NCBI GenBank assembly: GCA_016934515.1
Contig: JAFGSR010000232.1
Coordinates: 1-58,156 of the forward strand
DNA from: Sedimentisphaerales bacterium
GTDB taxonomy: Bacteria; Planctomycetota; Phycisphaerae; Sedimentisphaerales; SM23-30
Direction of reading: 5' to 3'
DNA length: 58,156 nt
Position 1 is the stretch's first letter, and the number at the start of each line of letters is the position of its first letter. The notes beneath the pieces are model-generated. The model was not told the origin of the DNA. It saw only the letters and a program-made list of their open reading frames with translations, and did no database searches. Made by a program: the position numbers and the translations under genes. Shown piece after piece: positions 1 through 8,575 of the stretch.

Positions 1-124
1 CCCCCGGCGATCCTCCCAGCAGCGCCGCCAGCAAAAACACCACCATCACCACCGCCGAACCGCACGTACCCGGCACCACCGGCGAATACCCCGCCCCAAA
101 AACTGATAACCATAGTCGATACAT
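1..124 (-). CDS. pgpA: Phosphatidylglycerophosphatase A, N-terminal part (runs off the left edge)
   Basis: Reading the minus strand from an ATG at 122-124 gives about 41 residues in one open frame to the window edge. They include the segment FGAGYSPVVPGTCGS followed by a hydrophobic stretch. This matches the amino-terminal signature of PgpA, an inner-membrane enzyme that dephosphorylates phosphatidylglycerophosphate to phosphatidylglycerol (family pattern G-x-G-x-S-P-x-x-P-G-T-x-G-S). An AGG lies five bases before the ATG and an in-frame TAG lies a few codons upstream, so this start is well bounded. The catalytic part lies outside the window. The call rests on the one motif, which is distinctive. 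Confidence 0.72.
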   Translation of the reverse strand, partial: MYRLWLSVFGAGYSPVVPGTCGSAVVMVVFLLAALLGGSPG

Positions 125-223
125 CAAAACCTGCTTCTTTCTGACCAGCTATTCTACTTTCCCCCACCACCCGCGCCAAGCACACGCTCGTAACCAATAT
201 GAATTTCTAGCGGTTTCCTTAAT

Positions 224-1687
224 TTACTGCTTCACAATCGCAGCCACCCAGCCGCCTTTGTACGGCGCCGAGATCGTCACGACACCGCCGCCCTCAATAG
301 TCTTCTTCATAAGGTTGTAGCCTCCAGCCGCCGACGTCTCAACCCGCACACCCATGGACACGCTAATCCAGGTCACATCAAAGGTTCCTTTCGCACCTGA
401 CAGATCAAGCCCGACGGATCCGCCATTGGTGAAATAGAGTGCATAGCTTTCACCGGGTTTCGCTGCCAGGTAGGCTTCATTGCTCTCGCGGCTCGATAGC
501 AGACCCATCTGCGGCGTGATATCCCAGAACTTTATCAGCCCTTCCAGAATCCGCGCCGCCATGATGCTGCCTTTGGCGAAATCATTGAGCCCGTTGCCGC
601 TGTCCGGACGGTGGAACCGGGCGCTCGCCGAACCGCCCAGAATGTCTCGCCAGAAACGCTCCACACCATCTTCAGGACCGCCCGTCCCAAAGCTTTTGTA
701 CCCGCTACCATAGATCTTCGTGTGATTGCTGGGACGCGGATACGTTTTGTTGACCTGCCCCAAAAGCCATTGCAACCTTTCCCAGTGCGTCTCATCGTAG
801 TTCCGGCTGTTTACCTGCGAAATGTCGGCAAACATATAGTGCTCAGCGTCGTTGAAAATAAGCGAAGTATTCTTTGCATTTTCGGCCAGGTAGGTATCGT
901 CGAACATGTCAGTCGTGCAAACCGTCACACCCTTCTCGGCGGCCTGGGCCTTGATGAATTCAATCCAGTACTTACCCCATTCCGCCGGGGTGGACGTCTC
1001 GTTGTCCATGCAGTACAGGACATGACCGTAGCCCAGACTGTAAGACAGCATCTTTCCGACGAAAGCCTCCTGGTACTTCCGAATAAGATCGAGTTTCTTG
1101 CTATACCGCGCCATGCCCTTGATCGAATGAAAAAAAGGCTGCAGGTCCTGACCCGAATGCTGGGGGTACTTGGATGCAAAACCTGTTTGTTCGTAGGTGT
1201 AGTTCACATTGTTCTTCGGATTCCACGGACTGCTCTCCCAGCGCTCTGTCGAATAGTCGAAACGGTCCCAGACCTCAATCTGCACAAAAATCTCCCGCTC
1301 CGCGGTCCACTTCAGCATGTTCCCGAAACGCTTCCAGTATTCCTCGTTCCATTGATCCAGGTTGAACTTTCCGTCCGGCAGCAACTTGTGAGGCTTGAGA
1401 TCCTGACCTTCACGCTGGCTCATCGTATTGCGTACGTAGTTGGCCCCAACACTGGCAATTTCATCAAGGTGCTCCTTAAGATCGTCCAGCAAAAATATGT
1501 GATCCGTCTTGCTACCCCCCAGCAGCATCACCGGCTTGCCCTTATATTGCCAATAGCGCGGGTTTTTAGAGTAAGGCCTGATCCGATCCTTATCAGATGT
1601 TTGGTCTTTAAGATTTTCGGCGTTGACGCAATTACTCAAACAAAAAAGAGTACACATTGCAACAAAAATAATTCCTGACTTTCTCAT
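224..1687 (-). CDS. Secreted glycoside-hydrolase-like protein with collagen-binding-type C-terminal domain (Sec signal)
   Basis: 487 residues. An N-terminal signal peptide (hydrophobic core at residues 5-21, probable cleavage after CVNA) indicates Sec export. The body, about residues 40-390, reads like a clan-A type TIM barrel: a KGKPVMLLGGS opening, GANYVRNTMS, an IEVWDRFDY strand, and VLYCMDNETS, whose D-N-E may be the acid/base position (inference). The last ~80 residues (GESYALYFTNGGSVGLDLSGAKGTFDVTW) resemble the putative collagen-binding domain that closes many planctomycete and Bacteroidetes hydrolases. It lies 33 bases after the stop of its paralogue upstream, so the two are probably co-transcribed. 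Substrate unknown. Confidence 0.7.
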   Translation of the reverse strand: MRKSGIIFVAMCTLFCLSNCVNAENLKDQTSDKDRIRPYSKNPRYWQYKGKPVMLLGGSKTDHIFLLDDLKEHLDEIASVGANYVRNTMSQREGQDLKPHKLLPDGKFNLDQWNEEYWKRFGNMLKWTAEREIFVQIEVWDRFDYSTERWESSPWNPKNNVNYTYEQTGFASKYPQHSGQDLQPFFHSIKGMARYSKKLDLIRKYQEAFVGKMLSYSLGYGHVLYCMDNETSTPAEWGKYWIEFIKAQAAEKGVTVCTTDMFDDTYLAENAKNTSLIFNDAEHYMFADISQVNSRNYDETHWERLQWLLGQVNKTYPRPSNHTKIYGSGYKSFGTGGPEDGVERFWRDILGGSASARFHRPDSGNGLNDFAKGSIMAARILEGLIKFWDITPQMGLLSSRESNEAYLAAKPGESYALYFTNGGSVGLDLSGAKGTFDVTWISVSMGVRVETSAAGGYNLMKKTIEGGGVVTISAPYKGGWVAAIVKQ

Positions 1688-1720
1688 AATAATACTTCTA
1701 TAAAACGTCCACTTATTTCT

Positions 1721-3157
1721 CTATTTTTTTTCACTGCAAATGTATAAAACCGCATCACCCTTGAATGGCGCGCTGAACTCCCGGCTTTGGCCTCCCGGTG
1801 CCGTTCCCTTCTGATGGACAACTCCTTTAGAAGGATTGAACCACTCCAGCGAAAATTCGCCCTTTCCCCCCGACAAATCCACAACCACACTGCCGCCTTC
1901 CGGAAGGTACACGAGGTACTCCCTGCCGGGATCTGCCAGACAGTACTTTGTCGAAGCCAGATCACCTTGTGGTCTCATCGCCCTTAGGTTCATGCGTTTC
2001 GCATAACGGAGGGTGTAGCCCATACTGCGGCGAATCGGTTCCCATTTCGGATCAAAGGGGTTGCCCAGCACCTTACCATTGTATGGATCCATAAATATCG
2101 GATTGTATCCCCGAAGAAAACTTTTCCAAACCCAACTCTGGTTGCCGCCGATGCCCCACAGGTGGTCGGTATCGCTCAGTACGACCTTTCGACCATCCGC
2201 GACCGGCGGATTGTCGCAGTAGCCGCCCTTATTGTTTGGAGAAATCCAGTCAGCGGGACTTTTGAACAACGTCGTATTTTCTCCACCTTTATATTGAAAC
2301 GTCATTCCAACGGGGTGCTGTTTCGGTCTGGTCTTTTCATATTCTTTGATAAAGCGAATCATATGATACTGCCACAAGGTTGACTCGGGGTGGTTCTCGT
2401 TGGAGATTTCGTAAAGCACGTTGTCCAGGTCGCCGACCGTGTCAATTACCTTACGAACGTAGGCTTCCTGTAGTCGTGTTACCTCCGGCCGAGTCAGTGT
2501 GTGAATTTCCAGCCCACAACCATCACCGTTAGCATCTCCGTCGATACCGTTAATATTGTTTTTCGGATGAAAGGGATGACTTTCCCATGCACCGGGCATG
2601 AACTGCATGGCCCAGCCCTCGAAAAGCATGATCGAAACGTAGATACCTCGCTTACCAGCGGCGACCACCCGCGAACGCAGCCGTTTGAAGTAAGCTGGAT
2701 TAAACTTCGTCAGATCGAATTTCGCTTTGCTGTCCAATGCTGTGTCTGGCCCGGTCCGTGCCCACGGATGCGGCGAAACGGTGTGCGGTGTCTTCTTGCC
2801 CCACTTCTTACTGGTCGATGTGTCCCACACTGTATGCTCCCACGTCCACAGCCGGATGAAGTTGTGGTTGTACTTCTCAAGAAATTTGAGATATGCGGCA
2901 AAATCGAATTGTGGCGGTGGTTCTCCCGGCCCCATATCCACCAGATTGTTCCAGACGTGCGAACCGGTTAGCAGGATTGCCCGTCCACTGACGTCAGTAA
3001 AATAACCCGGATTGTCCGGGTGAACACGCAGACATCCCTTGCGGGATTGAGGTTTCTCCTCACCAGCGAAGCCCAATTCACAATCCCCAAACCCCACAAG
3101 TGCCGCCGTCGTAGCTACAGAACGAATCAGAAAAGTTCGACGTTTAATCGGGCCCAT
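1721..3157 (-). CDS. Secreted glycoside-hydrolase-like protein, DUF6298/collagen-binding type (Tat signal)
   Basis: 478 residues. The N-terminus carries a twin-arginine motif (KRRTFLIRS) before a hydrophobic stretch, predicting Tat export of a folded protein. The barrel region includes FIRLWTWEHTVWD, YVSIMLFEGWAMQF and VLYEISNENHPES, with the N-E pair in the usual acid/base position of clan-A glycosidases. The C-terminal ~75 residues (REYLVYLPEGGSVVVDLSGGKGEF) form the same beta-sandwich as in the downstream paralogue at 224-1687. An AAGGAG ribosome site lies just before the ATG. First gene of a two-gene minus-strand unit. Substrate not predictable from sequence alone. Confidence 0.72.
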   Translation of the reverse strand: MGPIKRRTFLIRSVATTAALVGFGDCELGFAGEEKPQSRKGCLRVHPDNPGYFTDVSGRAILLTGSHVWNNLVDMGPGEPPPQFDFAAYLKFLEKYNHNFIRLWTWEHTVWDTSTSKKWGKKTPHTVSPHPWARTGPDTALDSKAKFDLTKFNPAYFKRLRSRVVAAGKRGIYVSIMLFEGWAMQFMPGAWESHPFHPKNNINGIDGDANGDGCGLEIHTLTRPEVTRLQEAYVRKVIDTVGDLDNVLYEISNENHPESTLWQYHMIRFIKEYEKTRPKQHPVGMTFQYKGGENTTLFKSPADWISPNNKGGYCDNPPVADGRKVVLSDTDHLWGIGGNQSWVWKSFLRGYNPIFMDPYNGKVLGNPFDPKWEPIRRSMGYTLRYAKRMNLRAMRPQGDLASTKYCLADPGREYLVYLPEGGSVVVDLSGGKGEFSLEWFNPSKGVVHQKGTAPGGQSREFSAPFKGDAVLYICSEKK

Positions 3158-3403
3158 GATTTACTCCTTTATGCCGATTTTTTGATGTCTGTTAGACATA
3201 GTAGCATATTCCACTATTATTCGCCACGTTTAACCACCATCAGCTTGCCTTAATATTTAACCTGACTCCTGCCTCCCGGCCAAATTCCACCGCCAAAAAA
3301 TCCTGTGCATTCCCCACCTTCTGCCGATATAATCCATTTTCGTACAAAACGGTTAAATCAAACAGTTTTACCGTATAAGCCACCAAATTAACCTGGATAA
3401 CCT

Positions 3404-4927
3404 GTGAATTATCGTCAGATTTTCAGAAAACTCGGTGTTCTGGTACTGCTCGTCGGAGCCTGCATGGCCACCTCCTTCATCTGGGCCTTTATCGATCGCC
3501 ACCAGCCCAGCTCCCAAAAAATCATCAACGCTTTCACCCTCTCCGTCGCCATCAGCATTGCTGTCGGCCTGATCTTCATCGCCCTGGGCCGCCACTCACC
3601 CAGTCAACTCCTCCGCAAAGAAGCCATTGCCGTCGTCGGCTTCGGCTGGTTCCTCTGCGGATTGCTTGGCGCCCTCCCGTTCATCTTCTCCGGCGTCCTC
3701 ACCAGCCAGTACCATACCTACCCCGACATCATCTGCTCGGCCATTTTCGAAAGCCTCAGCGGCTTCACTACCACCGGCGCCAGCATCTTCATCGCGCCTG
3801 AAGAACTCCCCCGCGCCATCCTCTTCTGGCGCAGCTTCACCCACTGGCTCGGCGGCATGGGCATCGTCGTACTCTTCGTCGCCGTACTCGGCGGCACCGG
3901 GCCCGGCGCCAAATTCCTCTTCAGCTCCGAAGTCCCCGGACCGCTCGCCGAATCCCTCCGACCCCGCATCCGCTCCACCGCCCTGCTGCTCTGGAAAATC
4001 TACATCGGCATCTCCGTCGCCGAAACCATCTGCCTGCTCGCCCAAGGCATGAACCTCTTCGAATCCCTCTGCCACACTTTCGGCACCATGGCCACCGGTG
4101 GCTTCAGCACCCACAACGCCTCCATCGGCTTCTATCACAACCTCGGCATCGAAATCACCATCATCATCTTCATGATCCTCGCCGGTGTAAACTTCAACCT
4201 CCACGCCGCCCTGCTCCACGGCCGCTTCAAAGCCGTCTTCCAAAACAAAGAACTCCGCGTTTACCTCCTTCTGCTTCTCCTGGCTACCATACTGATCACC
4301 GGCGACCTCATCCTCCATCGCCCCGCCAACTACCCCGCCAACAAAGCCCTCCGCGACGCCTCCTTCCAGGCCGTCTCCATCATGACCACCACCGGCTACT
4401 GCACCACCGACTCAAACCTCTGGCCTCATTTCTCCCGATGGCTTCTCATCGTCCTCATGTTCATCGGCGGCTCTGCCGGCTCCACCGGCGGCGGCATCAA
4501 AGTCATCCGCATCATGCTCTTCACCCGCGTCGCCCTGCTCGAAATCGAACGCACCTTCCGACCAAACGTCGTCCGACCCCTAAAAATCGGCGGCCAGACC
4601 ATCGACGAAAGCCTCCGCAACAGCGTCTGCGCCTACGTCGGCATCGTCCTGGTCATCTTCATGCTCTCCACCGCCCTGCTCATGGTCTTCCACAACGATT
4701 CCCACGTACCACCCGAAAACCGGATCGATCTCGAAACCGCCTTCTCCGCCGTCGCCGCCACCCTCAACAACATCGGTCCCGGCCTCAACATGGTCGGCGC
4801 CGCCGCCAATTACGCCTTCTTCTCCGCACCCGCCAAACTCCTGCTCACCTTGCTCATGGTCCTGGGACGACTCGAAATCATGGTCATCCTCTGCCTCTTC
4901 GTCCCGGCTTTCTACAAAAGAGATTAA
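3404..4927 (+). CDS. trkH: TrkH-family potassium uptake protein
   Basis: 507 residues, full length for the family, with many membrane helices. It forms the potassium-conducting pore of the Trk system in the inner membrane. The four P-loop/filter segments are visible: TTTGASIF, ATGGFSTHN, TTTGYCTTD and LNNIGPGL, each with the conserved glycine; the third is followed by the glycine-rich SAGSTGGGIKVIR. The start is a GTG at 3404 (MNYRQIFRKLG); the ribosome site is weak. A TATAAT lies at 3328-3333 but without a good -35. No trkA regulator is adjacent, which is unusual since the genes are often paired. Codons end mostly in C. Confidence 0.93.
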   Translation: MNYRQIFRKLGVLVLLVGACMATSFIWAFIDRHQPSSQKIINAFTLSVAISIAVGLIFIALGRHSPSQLLRKEAIAVVGFGWFLCGLLGALPFIFSGVLTSQYHTYPDIICSAIFESLSGFTTTGASIFIAPEELPRAILFWRSFTHWLGGMGIVVLFVAVLGGTGPGAKFLFSSEVPGPLAESLRPRIRSTALLLWKIYIGISVAETICLLAQGMNLFESLCHTFGTMATGGFSTHNASIGFYHNLGIEITIIIFMILAGVNFNLHAALLHGRFKAVFQNKELRVYLLLLLLATILITGDLILHRPANYPANKALRDASFQAVSIMTTTGYCTTDSNLWPHFSRWLLIVLMFIGGSAGSTGGGIKVIRIMLFTRVALLEIERTFRPNVVRPLKIGGQTIDESLRNSVCAYVGIVLVIFMLSTALLMVFHNDSHVPPENRIDLETAFSAVAATLNNIGPGLNMVGAAANYAFFSAPAKLLLTLLMVLGRLEIMVILCLFVPAFYKRD

Positions 4928-4959
4928 CCATTAACGTTTAATAAAAAAGGATTTAACAA

Positions 4960-5847
4960 ATGTATTTCACCGGATTCGCAGACGAAGCCGCCGCCGACAT
5001 CGACGGCCAGATCAAAGCCACCAAAACACTCAACTGGCAAAACATCGAAGCCCGCAACATCAACGGCACCCAGATCCACGACCTTTCCGACGCCGATTTC
5101 GACACCGTCGCCGAAAAACTCGCCGCCGCCGACATCAAAATCAACTGCTTCGGCTCCGCCGTCGCCAACTGGGCCAAAAAAATCACCGATCCCTTCGACT
5201 CCTCCCTCGCCGAAGCCCGCCGCGCCATCCCCCGCATGCAAAAACTCTCCACCCGCCTCATCCGCATCATGAGTTTCGCTGTCCTCGAAGACCGCCAGCC
5301 CGACGACCAGATGCAGGACGAACGCTTTCGCCGACTCCGCGAACTCGTCAAAATGTTCGCCGACGCCGGCATCACCGCTGTCCACGAAAACTGCATGAAC
5401 TACGGCGGCATGTCCTGGCATCACACCCTTGAACTACTCGAAAACGTACCCGGCCTCAAACTCGTCTTCGACACCGGCAACCCTGTCACCCTCGACGATC
5501 GCTCCCAACCCAAACCCTACCCCAAACAATCCAGCTGGGATTTCTACCGCAACGTCCGCGAGCACATCGAATACGTCCACATCAAAGACGCCATCTGGGA
5601 TCCCAAAACTAATCAGCCCACCTACACCTTCGCCGGCGACGGCCAGGGAAACGTAAAGGAAATCCTCCGCGACCTGCTCAAAACCGGCTACGACGGCGGC
5701 ATCTCTATGGAACCACATCTGGCCGTCGTCTTCCACGACCCCTCCGTCAAATCCTCCGAAGACGCCAAGTTCAACTCCTACGTCGAATACGGCCGCCGAT
5801 TCGAAAACCTGCTAAACCAAATCCAAACCGAATTAAACGATTCATAA
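4960..5847 (+). CDS. Sugar phosphate isomerase/epimerase-like TIM barrel protein
   Basis: 295 residues, no signal peptide, so cytoplasmic. It has the AP-endonuclease-2/xylose-isomerase-like TIM barrel layout: FAGDEAAAD-type opening (seen as TGFADEAAADI), ITAVHENCMNYGG, LVFDTGNP, EYVHIKDAIWD and GGISMEPHL. The Glu, Asp, His and Glu in these strands fit the divalent-metal site of the family. Such proteins isomerise or epimerise keto-sugars or inositols; the substrate here is unknown. A ribosome site (AAAAAAGGA) precedes the ATG, and the gene starts 32 bases after trkH. Planctomycetes often carry many paralogues beside sugar-catabolic genes. Confidence 0.85.
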   Translation: MYFTGFADEAAADIDGQIKATKTLNWQNIEARNINGTQIHDLSDADFDTVAEKLAAADIKINCFGSAVANWAKKITDPFDSSLAEARRAIPRMQKLSTRLIRIMSFAVLEDRQPDDQMQDERFRRLRELVKMFADAGITAVHENCMNYGGMSWHHTLELLENVPGLKLVFDTGNPVTLDDRSQPKPYPKQSSWDFYRNVREHIEYVHIKDAIWDPKTNQPTYTFAGDGQGNVKEILRDLLKTGYDGGISMEPHLAVVFHDPSVKSSEDAKFNSYVEYGRRFENLLNQIQTELNDS

Positions 5848-6055
5848 AAATAAATAACTCAAACTTATCGCTTTGATTTGTCATGCCCGACTTGATCGGG
5901 CATCCAGTCTTAACAAAACACAAAGTTCTTTAGGGTAAAAATTTCTTGTATTTTTTTGGCAAAATATAAAGTCTCTCTCTGTGATCTCTGTGCCCCTGTG
6001 GCTATCTTTCTTCATTACCTTCATGGTTAAATGAAACCGCGAACGGATTAAAATA
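5848..6055. repeat. Intergenic repeats: palindromic hairpin element and phrase-like repeat
   Basis: This gap holds two repeat types. At 5883-5903 there is a perfect 8-bp stem with a 5-base loop (ATGCCCGA, CTTGA, TCGGGCAT) inside a 30-base unit that recurs in reverse orientation at 17364-17393. At about 5975-6035 there is a phrase-like sequence built from CTCTGTG and CTGTGGC words, of a kind that also occurs at 8690-9070 and 9400-9480. No coding potential seen. Confidence 0.6.
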
Positions 6056-6592
6056 ATGCTCTACGAATTCGACAACCACACCCCCCAGATCCACCCCTCC
6101 GCCTTCATCGCTCCCACCGCCACCGTCATCGGCTCGGTCACCATCGCCCAAAACTCCTCCGTCTGGTTCCACTGCGTAATCCGCGGCGATGACAGCCCCA
6201 TCTACATCGCCGAACAAACCAACATCCAGGACCTCTCCACGCTCCATGGCGCCACCCGCCAACCCCTCCGCATCGGCAGCCGCGTCACCGTCGGCCACCG
6301 CTGCATCCTCCACGGCTGCACCATCGAAGACGACTGCCTCATCGGCATGGGCGCCATTATCATGACCGGCGCCTACATCAGCCGTGGCTCCATCGTCGCC
6401 GCCGGCTCCGTCGTCAAGGAAAACACCACCATCCCCCCTCTCTCCCTCGCCGCCGGTGTCCCCGCCCAGGTCGTCCGCACCTACAAAGAACACATCATCG
6501 ACCGCTTCCAACGCCCCGCCGCCAACCACTACCTCAACCGACTAAAACAATACCAAAACCCCCAAACCTTCAATCCCCTCAGCAATGAATGA
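6056..6592 (+). CDS. Gamma carbonic anhydrase family protein (left-handed beta-helix)
   Basis: 178 residues of hexapeptide-repeat left-handed beta helix, the usual length for YrdA/CaiE-like gamma carbonic anhydrases. Visible signature elements are HPSAFIAPTATVIG, WFHCVIRGDD, and VTVGHRCILHGCTIEDDCLIGMGAII; the histidines in WFHC and GHxxxxH are the expected zinc/iron ligands. The protein would be a cytoplasmic trimer. The ATG at 6056 opens the domain directly. It shares C-ending codon use with the two genes upstream and may be co-transcribed, though a repeat-bearing gap separates them. Enzyme activity is not assured, since many members lack measurable activity. Confidence 0.88.
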   Translation: MLYEFDNHTPQIHPSAFIAPTATVIGSVTIAQNSSVWFHCVIRGDDSPIYIAEQTNIQDLSTLHGATRQPLRIGSRVTVGHRCILHGCTIEDDCLIGMGAIIMTGAYISRGSIVAAGSVVKENTTIPPLSLAAGVPAQVVRTYKEHIIDRFQRPAANHYLNRLKQYQNPQTFNPLSNE

Positions 6593-6619
6593 CCGTTTCC
6601 AAAACCCATAACCTTGTTA

Positions 6620-6649
6620 TTGACAAATCCTGCTCCGATGATATATAAT
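6620..6649 (+). promoter_or_regulatory. Sigma-70-type promoter ahead of the MNT-HEPN pair
   Basis: A perfect TTGACA (6620-6625) is followed after 18 bases by a perfect TATAAT (6644-6649). This is the best vegetative promoter seen in the window and lies about 140 bases before the MNT start, implying a long leader. Confidence 0.7.
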
Positions 6650-6723
6650 AGCCGATAGCTCCTAATAAAATTCGTCAGAAATGATTATTGGCCTCTAATC
6701 CAGCCGAAAACACATTTTGTTAG
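6638..6723 (+). promoter_or_regulatory. Conserved leader element shared with 42254-42406
   Basis: Two blocks occur in the same order here and upstream of the glycosyltransferase at 42519. Block A (6638-6668) spans the -10 region and ends in CCTAATAA. Block B (6683-6723) begins GATTATTG and contains CCAGCC and CACATTTTG. In the second locus the spacer between blocks is about 75 bases longer. It could be a shared promoter-plus-leader or a diverged repeat. Confidence 0.4.
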
Positions 6724-6792
6724 AGCGAATAAATACTGATTGGATATGAAAGAACCTGTCATTTACCATAATAGCAGAGAAAGTGGATAACC

Positions 6793-7113
6793 GTGGTTGA
6801 AATGAACCGGATAAAAGAGTTCGGCCAACAAATCGGCCGGGAATTTGGCGCCCAGCAAATCATCCTGTTCGGTTCCTACGCTCAGGGTTTAGCTACAACA
6901 GATTCCGACGTTGATCTCCTGGTCATCGGCTCTTTCACCGGCCGAGCCGTCGATAAATCCGTAGAAATCCGCATGAAGCTGCGCCCCACTTTCCCCGTGG
7001 ACATTCTCGTACGCACTCCCGATAAAGTGCAGGAACGCATAAATATGGGAGACAACTTTATGCAGGACATCCTGAAAAACGGAAAGGTGATTTATGAAGC
7101 CGATCACCACTGA
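6793..7113 (+). CDS. MNT-type nucleotidyltransferase (antitoxin-like partner)
   Basis: 106 residues. It carries the minimal nucleotidyltransferase core: LFGSYAQG followed by SDVDLLVI, giving the GS...DxD signature of the polymerase-beta fold. In MNT-HEPN modules this protein pairs with the HEPN protein and in characterised examples AMPylates and neutralises it (family knowledge). The GTG at 6793 is the longest start; an ATG at 6802 (MNRIKEF) is an alternative. The 3' end overlaps the HEPN gene by 20 bases, indicating translational coupling. A perfect sigma-70 promoter lies upstream. Confidence 0.88.
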   Translation: MVEMNRIKEFGQQIGREFGAQQIILFGSYAQGLATTDSDVDLLVIGSFTGRAVDKSVEIRMKLRPTFPVDILVRTPDKVQERINMGDNFMQDILKNGKVIYEADHH

Positions 7114-7474
7114 ATGGGTAAACAAAGCCGAAGGTGATTTCGACGTTATGGAACGTGAATGCCTCGTAATCGAAAATCCCAATTACGATGCCGTCTGCTT
7201 CCATGCCCAGCAATGTGCCGAAAAATATCTCAAAGCCCACCTCTGCCAAGCCAACATTCCCTTTACCAAAATTCACGACCTGGTCGCTTTGCTAGATCAA
7301 CTTCTTGCAGTCGACCCCGAATGGGAGCACTTGCGGGAAGACCTCGCTTATCTTTCCGATTTCGCCGTATCTTTTCGTTATCCCGGCGAATCCGCCGACC
7401 GCGAATCAGCTCTCGAGGCTCAACAACGCTGCCGAAGATTTCGCAACCATGCCCGAAATACTCTAGACCTCTAA
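7094..7474 (+). CDS. HEPN-domain protein (partner of the MNT protein)
   Basis: 126 residues, mostly helical. It has the features of HEPN proteins: FHAQQCAEKYLKAHL in the helix used for dimerisation, KIHDLVALL, the FRYPGES turn, and a C-terminal RRFRNH, an R-x4-H match to the RNase motif of the family. HEPN proteins of such pairs act as RNases or as auxiliary domains to the nucleotidyltransferase. It starts inside the end of the MNT gene. Toxin activity is an inference; many MNT-HEPN pairs are not proven toxin-antitoxin systems. Confidence 0.87.
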   Translation: MKPITTEWVNKAEGDFDVMERECLVIENPNYDAVCFHAQQCAEKYLKAHLCQANIPFTKIHDLVALLDQLLAVDPEWEHLREDLAYLSDFAVSFRYPGESADRESALEAQQRCRRFRNHARNTLDL

Positions 7475-7497
7475 ACCTACCCACCCCCGCCCCGCAT

Positions 7498-7528
7498 GTC
7501 ATCCCGAACGTAGCCGAGGGATCTGTTT
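7498..7528. repeat. Short dispersed intergenic repeat
   Basis: The phrase GTCATCCCGAACGTAGCCGA with GGGATCTG following is of a type that, from memory, is scattered through intergenic DNA of several bacterial phyla. Here it closes the MNT-HEPN unit. Only one clear copy is seen in the window. Confidence 0.35.
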
Positions 7529-7567
7529 AATAAAGCGTCTCGCAGCGACACCTTTAACATTAAACAT

Positions 7568-8575
7568 TCATCCAACACCTTCTCCTGCCTTTTCATCAAT
7601 CCGCGGCCCGCCGGCGGTAAACAGAATATTCAAACGGGTCACTAACGCACCCAGCAGTACATAACCCAACAAAACCTGTAAAGTCAAAAGGCAATACCCA
7701 GCAATCTCAAAGCCCCGCCCGGTCTCCGTATTAGCGTGCATATCACCAAATCCCAACGTCGTCATCGTAACCACCGAAAAATAAATACTGCGAAAAAAAA
7801 CCCAAACCCATGAAAGCCACGGTTCCGAAACATTTAGAGATGCCCCCAATTTATCGATACATCCCGGATTAGCCGTATTGCTAAAACAAAAGTAATCCAC
7901 CATGCACATCCCAAAATAAATAACCGCAAATATCAACGCCAATCCAAAGAACGATCCAATAATCCGCTTCGTTGAAGTCCCATAGTCACTGAACCACCAA
8001 AAAAGCTTAACAGGTTGGCTTAAACATGGTTTTTGTTTTGGATACCAGTCCTCCCAGTTCAACCGCCGATTGCTGTATTCCAACTTCTGCCGCGTAGATG
8101 CATCTATCCTCGCACTGTCCAGACCCACACCACGAAAATCTGTTTTGTCATCCACCTCACAATTCCAAATCAATGTGTTACCATCGACAATTGCCCGCGA
8201 GAAATTCGCACCTTCCAGATGGACGACGTTTAAGTATGCGCCTTCCAGATGGGAAATGCTTAAATCTGCATCATTTAAATATGCACCTGTCAGGCTCGCT
8301 TTTTCCAGATGCGTGCTACAGAGTCTTGCCTTTTCCAGATTAGCTTTCACCAGTAAAGCACCTTTTAGCTGAGACCAATTTAAGTCTGCACCTTTCAGGT
8401 GGGCTTGCATTAATTCTGCACCTTCCAGCATAATTTCCTCTTCAAAACCATCTCCCACTCGCCATTCATTCCATTCAGTCATATCCTTTTCTTCAGAACA
8501 TCGCTTAAGCATGTCATATTGTTCTTGACTGAACTTAACGTCCGGCTTTTTCTGGTTTTCGTTTGAACTGTCCAC
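7568..8575 (-). CDS. Pentapeptide-repeat protein fused to a two-helix potassium channel domain
   Basis: 335 residues. Residues about 48-140 are pentapeptide repeats with the A(D/N)LxxAxL pattern (GAELMQAHLKGADLNWSQLKGA, continuing), a right-handed quadrilateral helix in the cytoplasm. Two membrane helices follow (about 205-230 and 290-315), with a pore loop between them containing TMTTLGFGD, the selectivity filter of the Ion_trans_2 potassium channels. The start is a GTG at 8575 with GAGG upstream. Fusion of a pentapeptide solenoid to a KcsA-like pore suggests a gating or docking domain. No neighbour explains its role. Confidence 0.88.
   Translation of the reverse strand: MDSSNENQKKPDVKFSQEQYDMLKRCSEEKDMTEWNEWRVGDGFEEEIMLEGAELMQAHLKGADLNWSQLKGALLVKANLEKARLCSTHLEKASLTGAYLNDADLSISHLEGAYLNVVHLEGANFSRAIVDGNTLIWNCEVDDKTDFRGVGLDSARIDASTRQKLEYSNRRLNWEDWYPKQKPCLSQPVKLFWWFSDYGTSTKRIIGSFFGLALIFAVIYFGMCMVDYFCFSNTANPGCIDKLGASLNVSEPWLSWVWVFFRSIYFSVVTMTTLGFGDMHANTETGRGFEIAGYCLLTLQVLLGYVLLGALVTRLNILFTAGGPRIDEKAGEGVG

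Noticed and set aside
611..1678. 355-codon plus-strand frame
   Set aside because: Antisense to the secreted hydrolase at 224-1687, which has a signal peptide and domain structure; the plus-strand product shows no recognisable feature.
3596..4318. 240-codon minus-strand frame, very acidic
   Set aside because: It is the antisense of trkH; its Gly/Glu/Asp richness is what C-ending codons give when read backwards.
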